NCBI RefSeq assembly: GCF_050632395.1
Contig: NZ_CP192600.1
Location: 868,001 to 932,000 of the forward strand
DNA: 64,000 nt
Source of the DNA: JAUYQR01 sp050632395
Lineage (GTDB): Bacteria > Pseudomonadota > Alphaproteobacteria > Rhodobacterales > Rhodobacteraceae
Reading direction: 5' to 3'
Below, piece after piece: positions 13,539 through 21,996 of this stretch (the first letter of the stretch is position 1; each line of letters begins with the position of its first letter). The position numbers and the translations under genes were made by a program. The notes below the pieces were generated by a model, which searched no databases, was not told the DNA's origin, and saw nothing but the letters and a program-made list of their open reading frames with translations.

Positions 13539-14624
13539 ATGACCGACCAGATCCGACCGCAGCCCGGCATTCTTGACATCGCCCTTTACGAGGGCGGCAA
13601 GTCGCATGTGGCGGGCGTGGCCAATGCGGTGAAGCTGTCGTCGAACGAAAACCCGTTCGGCGCGTCGGACCGGGCGAAGGAGGTTTTCCAGCGGTCGGTG
13701 CATTCGCTGCACCGGTATCCGTCGACTGACCACGCCAATTTGCGGGCGGCGATTGCCGAAGTGCATGGGCTTGACGCAGGGCGTGTGATTTGTGGGGCCG
13801 GATCGGACGAGGTGATCAACTTCCTCTGTCAGGCCTATGCCGGGCCGAAGGACGAGGTGGTCTACACCGAGCACGGCTTCCTGATGTACCGCATCTATGC
13901 CTTGGCGGCAGGGGCGACCCCGGTCGAGGTGCCCGAGCGCGAGCGGACGGCGGATGTGGATGCAATCCTTGCCGCATGCAACCGCCGCACCAAACTGGTG
14001 TTCCTTGCCAATCCGAACAACCCCACCGGGACAATGGTTTCGGCGGCCGAGGTGGCGCGGCTGGCGGCGGGGTTGCCGGCGCAGGCGATCCTTGTGCTGG
14101 ACGGGGCCTATGCCGAATATGTCGAAGGCTACGACGGCGGAGCCGCCTTGGTGGATGCGCGCGACAACGTGGTGATGACGCGGACGTTTTCCAAGGTTTA
14201 CGGGCTTGGCGGATTGCGGATTGGCTGGGGCTATGGGCCGAAGCACATCATCGATGTGCTGAACCGGGTGCGGGGGCCGTTCAACCTGTCGACGGCGCAA
14301 CTTGATGTGGCGGAGGCGGCGGTCAGGGATCAGGACTTCGTGGCGAAATGCCGCAACGAGAATGCCCGGCTGCGGTCGTGGTTGGCGGTGGCGCTGGCAG
14401 AACTGGGCGTGCCGTCGGACACGTCGATGGCGAATTTCGTGCTGGCGCGATTTGCCAGCCAGGACGAAGCCGAGGCCTGTGACGCGTTCCTGCAGGAGCA
14501 GGGGCTGATCGTGCGGCGGGTGGCTGGCTACAAGCTGCCGCATTGCCTGCGCATCACCATCGGTGACGAGGCATCGTGCCGCCGGGTTGCCCATGCGGTG
14601 GCGCAGTTCAAGGGGGTGCGATGA
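13539..14624 (+). CDS. hisC: Histidinol-phosphate aminotransferase
   Basis: PLP-dependent class I/II aminotransferase of histidine biosynthesis. The 361-residue product shows KLSSNENPFG near the N terminus, CGAGSDEVI, FLANPNNPTGT, and the PLP-lysine segment TRTFSKVYGLGGLRIGW. ATG 13539 has GGGAG upstream and gives the expected MTDQIRPQPGI start. The overlap ATGA with tyrC suggests translational coupling; in some bacteria, such as Zymomonas, this enzyme also transaminates aromatic keto acids and is encoded with tyrC, so a double role in tyrosine and phenylalanine synthesis is possible here. Confidence 0.93.
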   Translation: MTDQIRPQPGILDIALYEGGKSHVAGVANAVKLSSNENPFGASDRAKEVFQRSVHSLHRYPSTDHANLRAAIAEVHGLDAGRVICGAGSDEVINFLCQAYAGPKDEVVYTEHGFLMYRIYALAAGATPVEVPERERTADVDAILAACNRRTKLVFLANPNNPTGTMVSAAEVARLAAGLPAQAILVLDGAYAEYVEGYDGGAALVDARDNVVMTRTFSKVYGLGGLRIGWGYGPKHIIDVLNRVRGPFNLSTAQLDVAEAAVRDQDFVAKCRNENARLRSWLAVALAELGVPSDTSMANFVLARFASQDEAEACDAFLQEQGLIVRRVAGYKLPHCLRITIGDEASCRRVAHAVAQFKGVR

Positions 14625-15538
14625 TCTATCAGCGCGTCGCCCTGATCGGCCTTGGTCTGATCGCCTCGTCGATGGCGCATGCGATGCGGGCCGGGGGGCT
14701 TGCCGGCGAGATCGTGGGCTATGCGCGGTCGGCTGAGACGCGGGCGGTGGCGCGCGAGTTGTTCTGCGACCGGGTGACCGAGACGGCTGCTGAGGCGGTG
14801 GCCGGGGCGGACCTTGTGGTGCTGTGCGTGCCGGTGGGGGCGATGGAGGCGATTGCCGCCGAGATCGGGCCGCATCTGGCGCCGGGTGCTACGGTCACGG
14901 ATGTGGGGTCGGTCAAGCAGGCGGTGATCGCGGCGGTGGCGCCGCATATCCCTGCAGGCGTGCATTTCATCCCCGGTCATCCGATGGCGGGGACGGAGTA
15001 TTCCGGGCCGCGGTCGGGCTTTGCGACGCTGTTTCAGAACCGCTGGTGGTTGCTGACGCCGTTGCCTGACACGGACGCGGCGGCGCTGGAGCGGTTGACG
15101 CGGCTCTTGGCCGCGATGGGCGCCAATGTCGATACGATGGATCCGCCGCACCATGACCTTGTGCTGGCGGTGGTCAGCCACACGCCGCACCTGATTGCAT
15201 ACACGATGGTGGGCGTGGCCGATGATCTGCGGCGGGTGTCGAACAGCGAAGTCATCAAGTATTCTGCCACCGGGTTTCGCGATTTCACCCGGATCGCGGC
15301 CAGTGACCCGACGATGTGGCGCGACGTGTTCCTGACCAACAAGGACGCGGTGCTGGATATTCTTGGCCGGTTCACCGAGGAGTTGTTCGCCTTGCAGCGT
15401 GCGATCCGGCTGGGTGACGGCGACCATCTGCACGCCTACTTTACCCGGACGCGGGCGATCCGGCGCGGAATCATCGAGGCGGGGCAGGACACTGCCGCGC
15501 CAGACTTTGGCCGTGCCGCCGATGCGAAGCGGACGTGA
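14621..15538 (+). CDS. tyrC: Prephenate/arogenate dehydrogenase
   Basis: NAD(P)-dependent oxidative decarboxylation of prephenate or arogenate in tyrosine biosynthesis. A 305-residue protein with the dinucleotide motif ALIGLGLIASS at residues 7-17, the catalytic-region FIPGHPMAGTEYSGP, and the second-domain PPHHDLVLAVVSHTPHLIAY and SATGFRDFTRIAASDPTMWRD typical of TyrA-like dehydrogenases. There is no fused chorismate mutase or ACT domain. It starts inside the hisC stop (ATGA) and its end overlaps the beginning of the extensin-like gene by 17 bases. Confidence 0.92.
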   Translation: MIYQRVALIGLGLIASSMAHAMRAGGLAGEIVGYARSAETRAVARELFCDRVTETAAEAVAGADLVVLCVPVGAMEAIAAEIGPHLAPGATVTDVGSVKQAVIAAVAPHIPAGVHFIPGHPMAGTEYSGPRSGFATLFQNRWWLLTPLPDTDAAALERLTRLLAAMGANVDTMDPPHHDLVLAVVSHTPHLIAYTMVGVADDLRRVSNSEVIKYSATGFRDFTRIAASDPTMWRDVFLTNKDAVLDILGRFTEELFALQRAIRLGDGDHLHAYFTRTRAIRRGIIEAGQDTAAPDFGRAADAKRT

Positions 15539-16394
15539 AGCCGTGCGCGGGGCTGTCGCGGCGCTGATCCTGTTCGGCGCCACCGCTGTGGCGGCCGAGC
15601 CTGTCGACCGGTCGCCCCGGCCCCCGCCAAACCCGATTTATACCGGTGTCGCCAGCGTGGCCGAGGCGGTGCCCGATGCCGCCGCACCGGCAGAGGCGCC
15701 CGTCGATGCGCTGGCGCGGTCGCCGCGGCCGAAGCCGCGGCCGGGATCGCTGGTCGCCAAGGTTGCGGCGGCAGAGGGTGCGGGGGCAGAGCAGGGCCTT
15801 GACCTGACGGCGACGGCGGTTGTGCCGGAACCGGCCGAGCCACCGCTTTCCAAGCGCGAGGAGCGGCGCAAGAAGCGCGAGGCAGCCAGTCTGGCCGGGT
15901 CGGTCTGCGGGGTTGCCGCGATCAAGGGCGAGGAGATCGCGCCGATCAAATCAAAGGTGAAAGGCTGCGGCGTACCGGAGGCGGTGCGCGTCACCTCGGT
16001 TTCCGGGGTCCGGCTGAGCCAGGGCGCGACGATCGACTGCGATACCGCGCGGGCGCTGAACACCTGGGTGTCACAGGTGTTGCAGCCCGCCTACCGCGAC
16101 CGTGTGGTCGAACTGCGGATCGCCGCGCATTACATCTGCCGCAGCCGCAACAACATTCGCGGCGCCAAGATCAGCGAGCATGGCAAGGGCAAGGCGATTG
16201 ATATCTCGGCCTTCGTGCTGTCGAACGGGCGGGCAGAGGTGGTGGCGGGCGGGTTTGACCGCACGATGCGCAAGGTTCACAAGGGCGCCTGCGGGATATT
16301 CAAGACCACCCTCGGTCCGGGGTCGGACGGGTTTCACGAGGACCACCTGCATTTCGACACCTCGGACCGCAGCGGCGGGGCCTACTGCCGCTAG
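15522..16394 (+). CDS. Extensin-like family protein, exported
   Basis: A 290-residue protein with a short hydrophobic N terminus (about residues 10-24, AVAALILFGATAVAAEP) that looks like a signal sequence, then a Pro/Ala-rich linker (to about residue 105) and the bacterial extensin-like C-terminal domain. That domain carries SEHGKGKAIDISAF and the HEDHLHFD block, which resemble the metal-binding motifs of M15/VanY-type peptidoglycan peptidases; cell-wall peptidase activity is inference. ATG 15522 overlaps tyrC by 17 bases; an in-frame GTG at 15543 would also retain the signal sequence. It converges with the DUF2125 gene three bases later. Confidence 0.8.
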   Translation: MRSGREAVRGAVAALILFGATAVAAEPVDRSPRPPPNPIYTGVASVAEAVPDAAAPAEAPVDALARSPRPKPRPGSLVAKVAAAEGAGAEQGLDLTATAVVPEPAEPPLSKREERRKKREAASLAGSVCGVAAIKGEEIAPIKSKVKGCGVPEAVRVTSVSGVRLSQGATIDCDTARALNTWVSQVLQPAYRDRVVELRIAAHYICRSRNNIRGAKISEHGKGKAIDISAFVLSNGRAEVVAGGFDRTMRKVHKGACGIFKTTLGPGSDGFHEDHLHFDTSDRSGGAYCR

Positions 16395-16397
16395 CGG

Positions 16398-17402
16398 TCA
16401 GTTGGTTACGGGCGTCATCAGCGGTGCGGGGCCAAGCGGAAGCGGGCCAAGCGACATGCGGCCAGAGGCCAACGTCAGCGGCATTTCCAGCACGAAAGGC
16501 GAGCCGTTCTGTTCGGCCATCGCTTTCAGCATGTTGCTGACGGTGGGCGCCACCTCGGGCTTGACCACGCCCGCCGCGACCAGGATCGGCACGAGGCGCT
16601 GCCAGTTCGTTACGGCGATGTCGATCTTGCCCGCGGCATAACCGTCGGCGTCGGGTTCGATCTTGCCCTTGGCGAAGACGGTCAGGTCGCCCCAGGTCAC
16701 GGCCACTTCGTTCACGGCAAGGCCGGTAAGGCGGGGGTTGGTGTCGGCGGCGGTGCGGTCAAGCGGTGCGGTCAACTGCGCCTTCAGGTCGGCGCGTAGG
16801 CTGGCGATCCGCGACGGCAGCCCGGCGTCGGGCGAAAGCGCCGCGAGAAATGCCTTGTCGGGTTCCAGATCGGTTCCGGTCAGCGCGACATCGTAGGCGT
16901 TCGTCCCGGTGTGGTCGGCGCGGATCGCCAGCAGCAGGGAGCCAAGCGCCAGTGTCCAGCCTTGGGTCGAGGTGGCCTCGATCGTGGTGCCTTCAAGGAT
17001 CGCCTCATCCAGCGGCAGAATCATCTGCGGCAGGGCGCGGGCGCTGGCGCGCAGGCTGGTGGCGGTGATGCCGATATCCTGATCGGGGGTGCGGATCGTC
17101 TGTTGCGGGGGTAGTGCGGCGATGATGTGCCAGGGTTTCCAGGTCATGGTGAAGACCTGCAGGAACTGGCCCTCCCAGCCGAACCCGGTGCTGGGGTCGG
17201 CGAATTTCGGAGCGTCGAAGGTGACGTCCAGCCGGTTCGGATAGCCAAGGACCGAGAAGCCTGCGTTCTGCGCGATGTAGCCTTGCGCGGTCTGGGCGGC
17301 GAACCACTGGTCGATCCCTTCACGCACCTTCGACGAGCCCCAGAACCAGCCGCCCGACCACAGGATGGTGAGCGCGATCAGAAGCCAGGTGAGTTTGCGC
17401 AT
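16398..17402 (-). CDS. DUF2125 family protein, envelope-anchored
   Basis: A 334-residue protein with one N-terminal membrane segment (LTWLLIALTILWSGGWFW, residues 4-21) and a long periplasmic beta-rich domain that I recognise as DUF2125, an alphaproteobacterial family of unknown function. Conserved-looking pieces are FSVLGYPNRLDVTFDAPKF and the aromatic WKPWHIIAALPP. The ATG at 17400-17402 has AAAAGG at a good distance; longer in-frame starts extend toward the divergent chaC gene. The family resembles lipid-transfer-like tubular beta domains, but this is a guess. Confidence 0.75.
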   Translation of the reverse strand: MRKLTWLLIALTILWSGGWFWGSSKVREGIDQWFAAQTAQGYIAQNAGFSVLGYPNRLDVTFDAPKFADPSTGFGWEGQFLQVFTMTWKPWHIIAALPPQQTIRTPDQDIGITATSLRASARALPQMILPLDEAILEGTTIEATSTQGWTLALGSLLLAIRADHTGTNAYDVALTGTDLEPDKAFLAALSPDAGLPSRIASLRADLKAQLTAPLDRTAADTNPRLTGLAVNEVAVTWGDLTVFAKGKIEPDADGYAAGKIDIAVTNWQRLVPILVAAGVVKPEVAPTVSNMLKAMAEQNGSPFVLEMPLTLASGRMSLGPLPLGPAPLMTPVTN

Positions 17403-17472
17403 GCGACACCTTTTCATTGCCCGTTGGGCCATGTTTATAGGGCCGACGCGTCACTTGCCAGCGGGGAGCGGA

Positions 17473-18003
17473 ATGGACACGCAACTGTGGGTGTTTGGCT
17501 ACGGCTCGCTGATCTGGGACCCCGGTTTTCCGGTGGCCGAGCGTCGGATCGCGCGGGCGCGGGGCTGGCACCGCAGCTTTTGCATGCGGTCGATCCACCA
17601 TCGCGGCACGGTGGACGACCCCGGACTGGTGCTGGCGCTGGACCGGGCCGAGGCGGCGTTTTGCGACGGGGTGGCGTTTCGCGTGGCACCGGGGGCCGAG
17701 GCGGCCACGGTGGCGGGATTGCGCGAGCGGGAACTGATCTCGTCGGCCTATCTTGAGACTGTGCTGCCGGTCGAGACAGCTGCGGGGCCGGTCGAGGCGC
17801 TGGCCTATGTGATTGACCCCGACCATGTGCAGTATTGCGGCGGGCTGGCGCTGGAGGACCAGGCGGGGATCATTGCCCGCGCCGTTGGCGGACGCGGCCC
17901 GAACCGGGATTACCTTTGGGCCACGACCGCGCATTTGGAAGAACTCGGCATCGCGGACGCCGATCTTGATTGGCTGGCGGATCGGGTGCGAAAGCTGGTC
18001 TGA
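17473..18003 (+). CDS. ChaC-like gamma-glutamylcyclotransferase
   Basis: A 176-residue protein with the substrate-binding loop VFGYGSLIWDPGF at residues 7-19, the HRSFCMRSIHHRGT region and a mid-protein LRERELISSAYLE that contains the family's catalytic Glu. ChaC enzymes act on glutathione, releasing 5-oxoproline and Cys-Gly in the cytoplasm. ATG 17473 is preceded by GGGAGCGG. It is divergent from DUF2125 and followed 53 bases later by the stator-like gene pair. Confidence 0.85.
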   Translation: MDTQLWVFGYGSLIWDPGFPVAERRIARARGWHRSFCMRSIHHRGTVDDPGLVLALDRAEAAFCDGVAFRVAPGAEAATVAGLRERELISSAYLETVLPVETAAGPVEALAYVIDPDHVQYCGGLALEDQAGIIARAVGGRGPNRDYLWATTAHLEELGIADADLDWLADRVRKLV

Positions 18004-18056
18004 CGCTGCTTTTGCTTGGCAGTGGCAGGGTTCCTGATAGACTCGAGGATGAGCAG

Positions 18057-19250
18057 ATGAAGAGGGCAGGCACGTTGCCGATGGACAGACGAGACGCCGA
18101 GGCCACGACGACCTTCAGCCAGCCCATTCGCGCGATCACGACCATGCTTCTGGTCTGCATCGCTGTCGGGGTGGGGGCATGGTTCATCCTGGCCCAGATC
18201 ACCGAAATCCTTGCGACCAACCCGCTGTTGAATGGATTGATCGCGACGGTGTTCTTCATCGGGGTGATCACCTGTTTCTGGCAGGTCTGGATTCTGGCGC
18301 AATCGGTCTACTGGATCGAGAATTTCGTGCGTGGCACGCCGGGCACCGAGGATGACCGGCCGCCGCGCCTGCTGGCACCGCTGGCGGCGCTGTTGCGGTC
18401 GCGCGGTGCGCGGATTTCGATCACCACCGCCTCGTCACGGTCGATCCAGGACTCGGTGGAGCAGCGGATCGAAGAGGCGCGGGATATCACGCGCTATCTG
18501 ATCAACCTCTTGGTTTTCCTGGGTCTTCTTGGCACGTTCTGGGGGTTGGCCACGACGGTTCCGGCGGTGGTTGAAACGATCCGGTCGCTGGCGCCGCAGG
18601 AGGGCGAAAGCGGGCTGGATGTATTCTCCAAGCTGATGGGCGGGCTGGAAAGCCAGCTTGGCGGGATGGGGACGGCGTTTTCATCGTCGCTCTTGGGTCT
18701 GGCCGGGTCGCTGGTGCTGGGCTTGCTGGAGCTGTTTGCCGGGCATGGGCAGAACCGGTTTTCGCGTGAGCTTGAGGAGTGGCTGTCGTCAATCACCCGG
18801 CTTGGGTTTGCCAGCGAGGGCGAGGCGACGGACCAGAATGCGCTGGCGATGGTGATGGACCATATGGCCGGCCAGATGGAGCAGTTGCAGATCCTTTATG
18901 CGCAATCCGACGTCAGCCGCGCGATGGCCGATGCGCGGATGGCGGAGCTGGCCGAGGCGGTGCAGGGCCTCAGCCGGCGGATGGAGGCGGAGGCGGGGCA
19001 GGCCGAAACGTTGCGGCGCATTGCGGACGGGCAGGAGCGGCTGATCGCGGCCTTGGCGGGGGCGGAGGGCGGCGCCCATTCCGACGCGGAAAGCCGGATG
19101 CGGCTGCGGTCGATCGACGTGCAGCTGTTGCGGATTCTGGAAGAGATGTCGGCCGGGCGGCAGGAAACGGTTGCCGACCTGAAGGGCGACATTTCGGCGC
19201 TGACCTCGGCGATCCGGCAGCTTGGCCGCACCACTTCGGCGCGGAGTTAA
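18057..19250 (+). CDS. MotA/ExbB-like membrane subunit of a candidate stator
   Basis: A 397-residue protein with four predicted membrane spans, at about 25-47, 57-80, 147-170 and 205-228, and a helical cytoplasmic tail (230-397). The third and fourth spans (LLVFLGLLGTFWGLATTVPAV and the Gly/Ala/Ser-rich GTAFSSSLLGLAGSLVLGLL) follow the MotA/TolQ/ExbB proton-channel pattern. The tail is rich in Glu, Gln and Arg, compatible with a coiled coil. ATG 18057 has GAGGA seven bases upstream. The next gene, three bases later, is MotB-like. MotA/ExbB proteins form pentamers that use the ion gradient to move or energise a partner. No flagellar, Tol or TonB genes are nearby, so the driven partner is unknown. 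Confidence 0.75.
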   Translation: MKRAGTLPMDRRDAEATTTFSQPIRAITTMLLVCIAVGVGAWFILAQITEILATNPLLNGLIATVFFIGVITCFWQVWILAQSVYWIENFVRGTPGTEDDRPPRLLAPLAALLRSRGARISITTASSRSIQDSVEQRIEEARDITRYLINLLVFLGLLGTFWGLATTVPAVVETIRSLAPQEGESGLDVFSKLMGGLESQLGGMGTAFSSSLLGLAGSLVLGLLELFAGHGQNRFSRELEEWLSSITRLGFASEGEATDQNALAMVMDHMAGQMEQLQILYAQSDVSRAMADARMAELAEAVQGLSRRMEAEAGQAETLRRIADGQERLIAALAGAEGGAHSDAESRMRLRSIDVQLLRILEEMSAGRQETVADLKGDISALTSAIRQLGRTTSARS

Positions 19251-19253
19251 GGC

Positions 19254-20858
19254 ATGGCTTCGTCGCGCCGCCGGGATTCATCAATGATCTGGCCGGGGTT
19301 CGTAGATGCGGTCACGACCCTGTTGATGGTGCTTATGTTCGTGCTGACGATCTTTACCATCATGCAGTCGGTGCTGCGCGAACAGATCACCACGCAAGGC
19401 ACCGAACTGGACGAGTTGAACGCGCAGGTGGCGCAACTGGCTGATGCGCTGGGGCTGGAACGCACGCGGGCGACCGAGCTTGAGGGCGAGGTCGGTCGGT
19501 TGCAGGCGGGGCTGGCGGCGGCGACCGCCGAGGGCGAGCGGCAATCGTCATTGATCGCATCACTGACCGGGCAGCTTGAGGCGCGGTCGGCGGAACTGAC
19601 CGCGGCGCAGGGCAAGATCACCAGCTTCGAGGCTCAGGTGGCATCGCTTCTGGCCGAACGGGATGCGGCGCGGGGCGAGGCCGCGGCGCTGACCGCGTCG
19701 GTCGCGGATCTGGAAGCGGCGAAGGCCAAGCTGATCTCCGACAGCGAGGCGTTGACGCTGGCCTTGGCCAAGGCGCGCGACGAGGTGGACGCGAACGCCG
19801 AGGCCGCGCGTCTGGCGGCGGCGCGGCGCGAGGCGCTGGAGGCGCTGGTTGCGGATTTGCGTACCAAGGATTCCGAACGCGCCGCCGAGACTGCGGCGGC
19901 GAAGGAAGCCTTGAGCGAGGCCGAGGCGACGCGGTTGGCCGACGCGGCGGCACTTGCCGCGTTGCGTGAAAAGCTGGCGGGGGCCGACACCGAACTGACC
20001 GCGATGACGCTGGCGCTGGAGGCGGAACGCAAGCGCGCGGAGGATACGCTGACCCTGCTGGCTGCGGCGCGGACCGAGGCGGCGAAGGCCGCGACAGGCG
20101 AAAGTGCGGCACTTTCGGCGGCAAAAACGGCGCTGCTGGCGGAACAGGAAAAGACCCTCGCCGCAGCCCGGCAGGTGGAGTTGCTGAACCAGCAGGTCGC
20201 GGCCTTGCGCGGGCAGCTTGGTTCCTTGCAATCGGTGCTGGACGAGGCGGCGGCCAAGGACGCGGCGGCCAAGGTGCAACTTGATAATCTGGGTGCGCGG
20301 CTGAATTCGGCCTTGGCGCAGGTCGCGTCCGAGCAAAAGCAGCGCGCCGAACTGGAAGCGGCCGAGGCGGCACGGCTGGCGGCAGAGAACAAGGATCTGG
20401 CGCGGTTCCGGTCGGAATTCTTTGGCCAGCTTTCCACGCTGCTGGCCGGGCGCGAGGGCGTTCGGGTGGTCGGCGACCGTTTCGTGTTTTCCAGCGAAGT
20501 GCTGTTCAACCCCGGTTCTGCCGATCTGGCGGAGGAGGGGCGGTTGCAGATCGCCAGCGTGGTGAAAATTCTGGACGAGGTGCGGGCGCAGATACCCGAG
20601 GGGATCGACTGGATCATCCGGGTCGATGGCCACACCGACAACGTGCCGTTGGTGGGCGGCGCCGAGTTCGCCGATAACTGGGAACTGAGCCAAGCGCGGG
20701 CCCTGTCGGTGGTGCGGTTCATGCAGAACGAACTTGGCTTTCCGCCCGAGCGGATGGCCGCAACCGGGTTTGGTGAATACCGTCCGGTGGCACCGGGTGA
20801 TGACGAGGCGAGCCGAGCCTTGAATCGGCGGATCGAGTTGAAGCTGACGGAACGCTAA
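19254..20858 (+). CDS. MotB-like OmpA-domain protein with long periplasmic coiled coil
   Basis: A 534-residue protein in three parts. One N-terminal membrane span (residues 13-37) contains Asp18 in GFVDAVTTLLMV, placed like the proton-binding Asp32 of MotB (YADFMTAMM), with Thr three residues later in both. About 345 residues of Ala/Glu/Arg/Leu-rich coiled coil follow (38-385), then an OmpA/MotB peptidoglycan-binding domain (404-534) with VDGHTDNVP, NWELSQARALSVVRF, GFGEYRP and LNRRIELKL. The arrangement predicts a proton-coupled stator anchored to the cell wall across a long rod. It is unlike TolR/ExbD, which lack OmpA domains, and unlike MotB, which has a far shorter linker. Start is three bases after the upstream gene. 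Confidence 0.8.
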   Translation: MASSRRRDSSMIWPGFVDAVTTLLMVLMFVLTIFTIMQSVLREQITTQGTELDELNAQVAQLADALGLERTRATELEGEVGRLQAGLAAATAEGERQSSLIASLTGQLEARSAELTAAQGKITSFEAQVASLLAERDAARGEAAALTASVADLEAAKAKLISDSEALTLALAKARDEVDANAEAARLAAARREALEALVADLRTKDSERAAETAAAKEALSEAEATRLADAAALAALREKLAGADTELTAMTLALEAERKRAEDTLTLLAAARTEAAKAATGESAALSAAKTALLAEQEKTLAAARQVELLNQQVAALRGQLGSLQSVLDEAAAKDAAAKVQLDNLGARLNSALAQVASEQKQRAELEAAEAARLAAENKDLARFRSEFFGQLSTLLAGREGVRVVGDRFVFSSEVLFNPGSADLAEEGRLQIASVVKILDEVRAQIPEGIDWIIRVDGHTDNVPLVGGAEFADNWELSQARALSVVRFMQNELGFPPERMAATGFGEYRPVAPGDDEASRALNRRIELKLTER

Positions 20859-20862
20859 GGCG

Positions 20863-21252
20863 TCACTCCTCGCCGGCGATGCGTTCGAAAACGGCAAGGA
20901 CCTCGTCTTCCGAGGCGCGGGTCAGGGCGCCATCGTCGACTTGGGCCTTGGTCCAGAGCCAGCTGCGCGCCGGATCGTCGCGCATCGCCCAACGCGGGAA
21001 AAGCCGGTGAGTGACAGAACGACGGGTCAGCAGCGAAAGGTCCATATGGCGGTCGTCGGCGGCAATGCGGCGATAGGCGGCGTCGACGGCGGCTTCCGGC
21101 CCTTCGAGGAGTTGAAGATAAAGGTCGGCGCGGCAGATCAAAAGGCCGGTGATCCCGTCACGCGTGTTGCAGCGGCGCGCGTCAAGCAGAATGCCCGCAA
21201 GCATGGCCGTGTCGAAACCGAAGGGGCGCGAGGCGTAGGTCAGCTGGATCAT
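20863..21252 (-). CDS. BLUF-domain blue-light photoreceptor, single domain
   Basis: A 129-residue protein consisting essentially of a BLUF domain, which binds FAD and senses blue light. Flavin-site residues are conserved: Tyr6 (LTYASR), Asn29 (ARRCNTRDGITG) and Gln47 (LYLQLLEGP), plus the later Trp-x-Met pair (FPRWAM). This short layout resembles BlrB of Rhodobacter sphaeroides rather than AppA, which has a haem domain. No output domain is present, so it must act through a partner. It converges on the stator-like OmpA gene (four bases apart) and is divergent from the fasciclin gene. Confidence 0.85.
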   Translation of the reverse strand: MIQLTYASRPFGFDTAMLAGILLDARRCNTRDGITGLLICRADLYLQLLEGPEAAVDAAYRRIAADDRHMDLSLLTRRSVTHRLFPRWAMRDDPARSWLWTKAQVDDGALTRASEDEVLAVFERIAGEE

Positions 21253-21469
21253 TGGTCGTACGGGCCTTTCGCGGGTAAGGCGCCGGGAACGGTGGGGCGC
21301 TGGATGACCTTAGCGACCCGATGGGGTCGAGGCCACCTGCAAGTTGCGTGGCTGCCGTAGGCGCAATCCAGCGCAGGGTCAGGGTAATGTCGGGGTGGCG
21401 GTTGTAACACCATTTGGGCAGCCCCATCTCAAGACCAGCGAGCCATCCGTTCGCGAAAAAGGACTTTCC

Positions 21470-21895
21470 ATGAACATTGTTGAAACCGCAGCCGGCAACC
21501 CGGCATTCTCGACGCTTGTGACTGCCCTTAAGGCGGCCGGTCTGACCGAGGCCCTTTCGGGCGCCGGGCCGTTCACCGTCTTTGCGCCGAATGATGCGGC
21601 CTTTGCCAAGCTTCCCAGCGGCACAGTGGCCGATCTGGTCAAGCCGGAGAACAAGGCGAAACTGGTGGAGATCCTGAAGCTGCATGTCGTTTCGGGTAAG
21701 CACATGGCGGCAGAATTCAAGGACAAGACCGCAGACGTTGCCACGCTGGGCGGTGAAAAGGTCCAGATCAAAAGCGCGGGCGGTGCGCTGCATGTCGGCG
21801 GGGCGAAGGTCGGCACGGCCGACGTCGCGGCGTCGAACGGGGTGATCCACATCATCGACACAGTGCTGATGCCTGCGGCTGTTCCTGCCGCCTGA
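21470..21895 (+). CDS. Fasciclin (FAS1) domain protein
   Basis: A 141-residue single FAS1 domain: FSTLVTALKAAGLTEALSG, the H1-type GPFTVFAPNDAAFAKLP, LKLHVVSGK, and the H2-type SNGVIHIIDTVLMP. FAS1 domains mediate adhesion or bind small ligands and are usually exported, but no signal peptide is visible from the ATG at 21470, which has a clear AAAAAGGA ribosome-binding site. It may therefore be cytoplasmic or use another route. Monocistronic: followed by a strong terminator. Confidence 0.88.
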   Translation: MNIVETAAGNPAFSTLVTALKAAGLTEALSGAGPFTVFAPNDAAFAKLPSGTVADLVKPENKAKLVEILKLHVVSGKHMAAEFKDKTADVATLGGEKVQIKSAGGALHVGGAKVGTADVAASNGVIHIIDTVLMPAAVPAA

Positions 21896-21917
21896 TCAGC
21901 GATGCGACATTGAAGAA

Positions 21918-21944
21918 GGGCCCCCGCTATGCGGGGGCCCTTTT
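21918..21944 (+). terminator. Fasciclin gene intrinsic terminator
   Basis: GGGCCCCCGC-TAT-GCGGGGGCCC is a perfect 10-bp stem followed by TTTT, 23 bases after the stop codon. Confidence 0.85.
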
Positions 21945-21967
21945 GCTTTGCTGTGCGAGGTGGACGG

Positions 21968-21993
21968 AAAACCCCCGCCGAAGCGGGGGTTTT
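21968..21993. terminator. Bidirectional terminator, clpA side
   Basis: AAAACCCCCGC (21968-21978) pairs with GCGGGGGTTTT (21983-21993). Read leftward the loop is TTCG and the stem is followed by a T-rich end, giving a good clpA terminator immediately after its stop codon; read rightward it is also followed by T residues and backs up the fasciclin terminator. Confidence 0.85.
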
Positions 21994-21996
21994 TTG

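Noticed and set aside
18057..20858. Zorya-type anti-phage system (ZorA/ZorB)
   Set aside because: The MotA-like/MotB-like pair is present, but ZorC, ZorD or ZorE genes are missing and the long coiled coil is on the periplasmic partner rather than on the MotA-like subunit.
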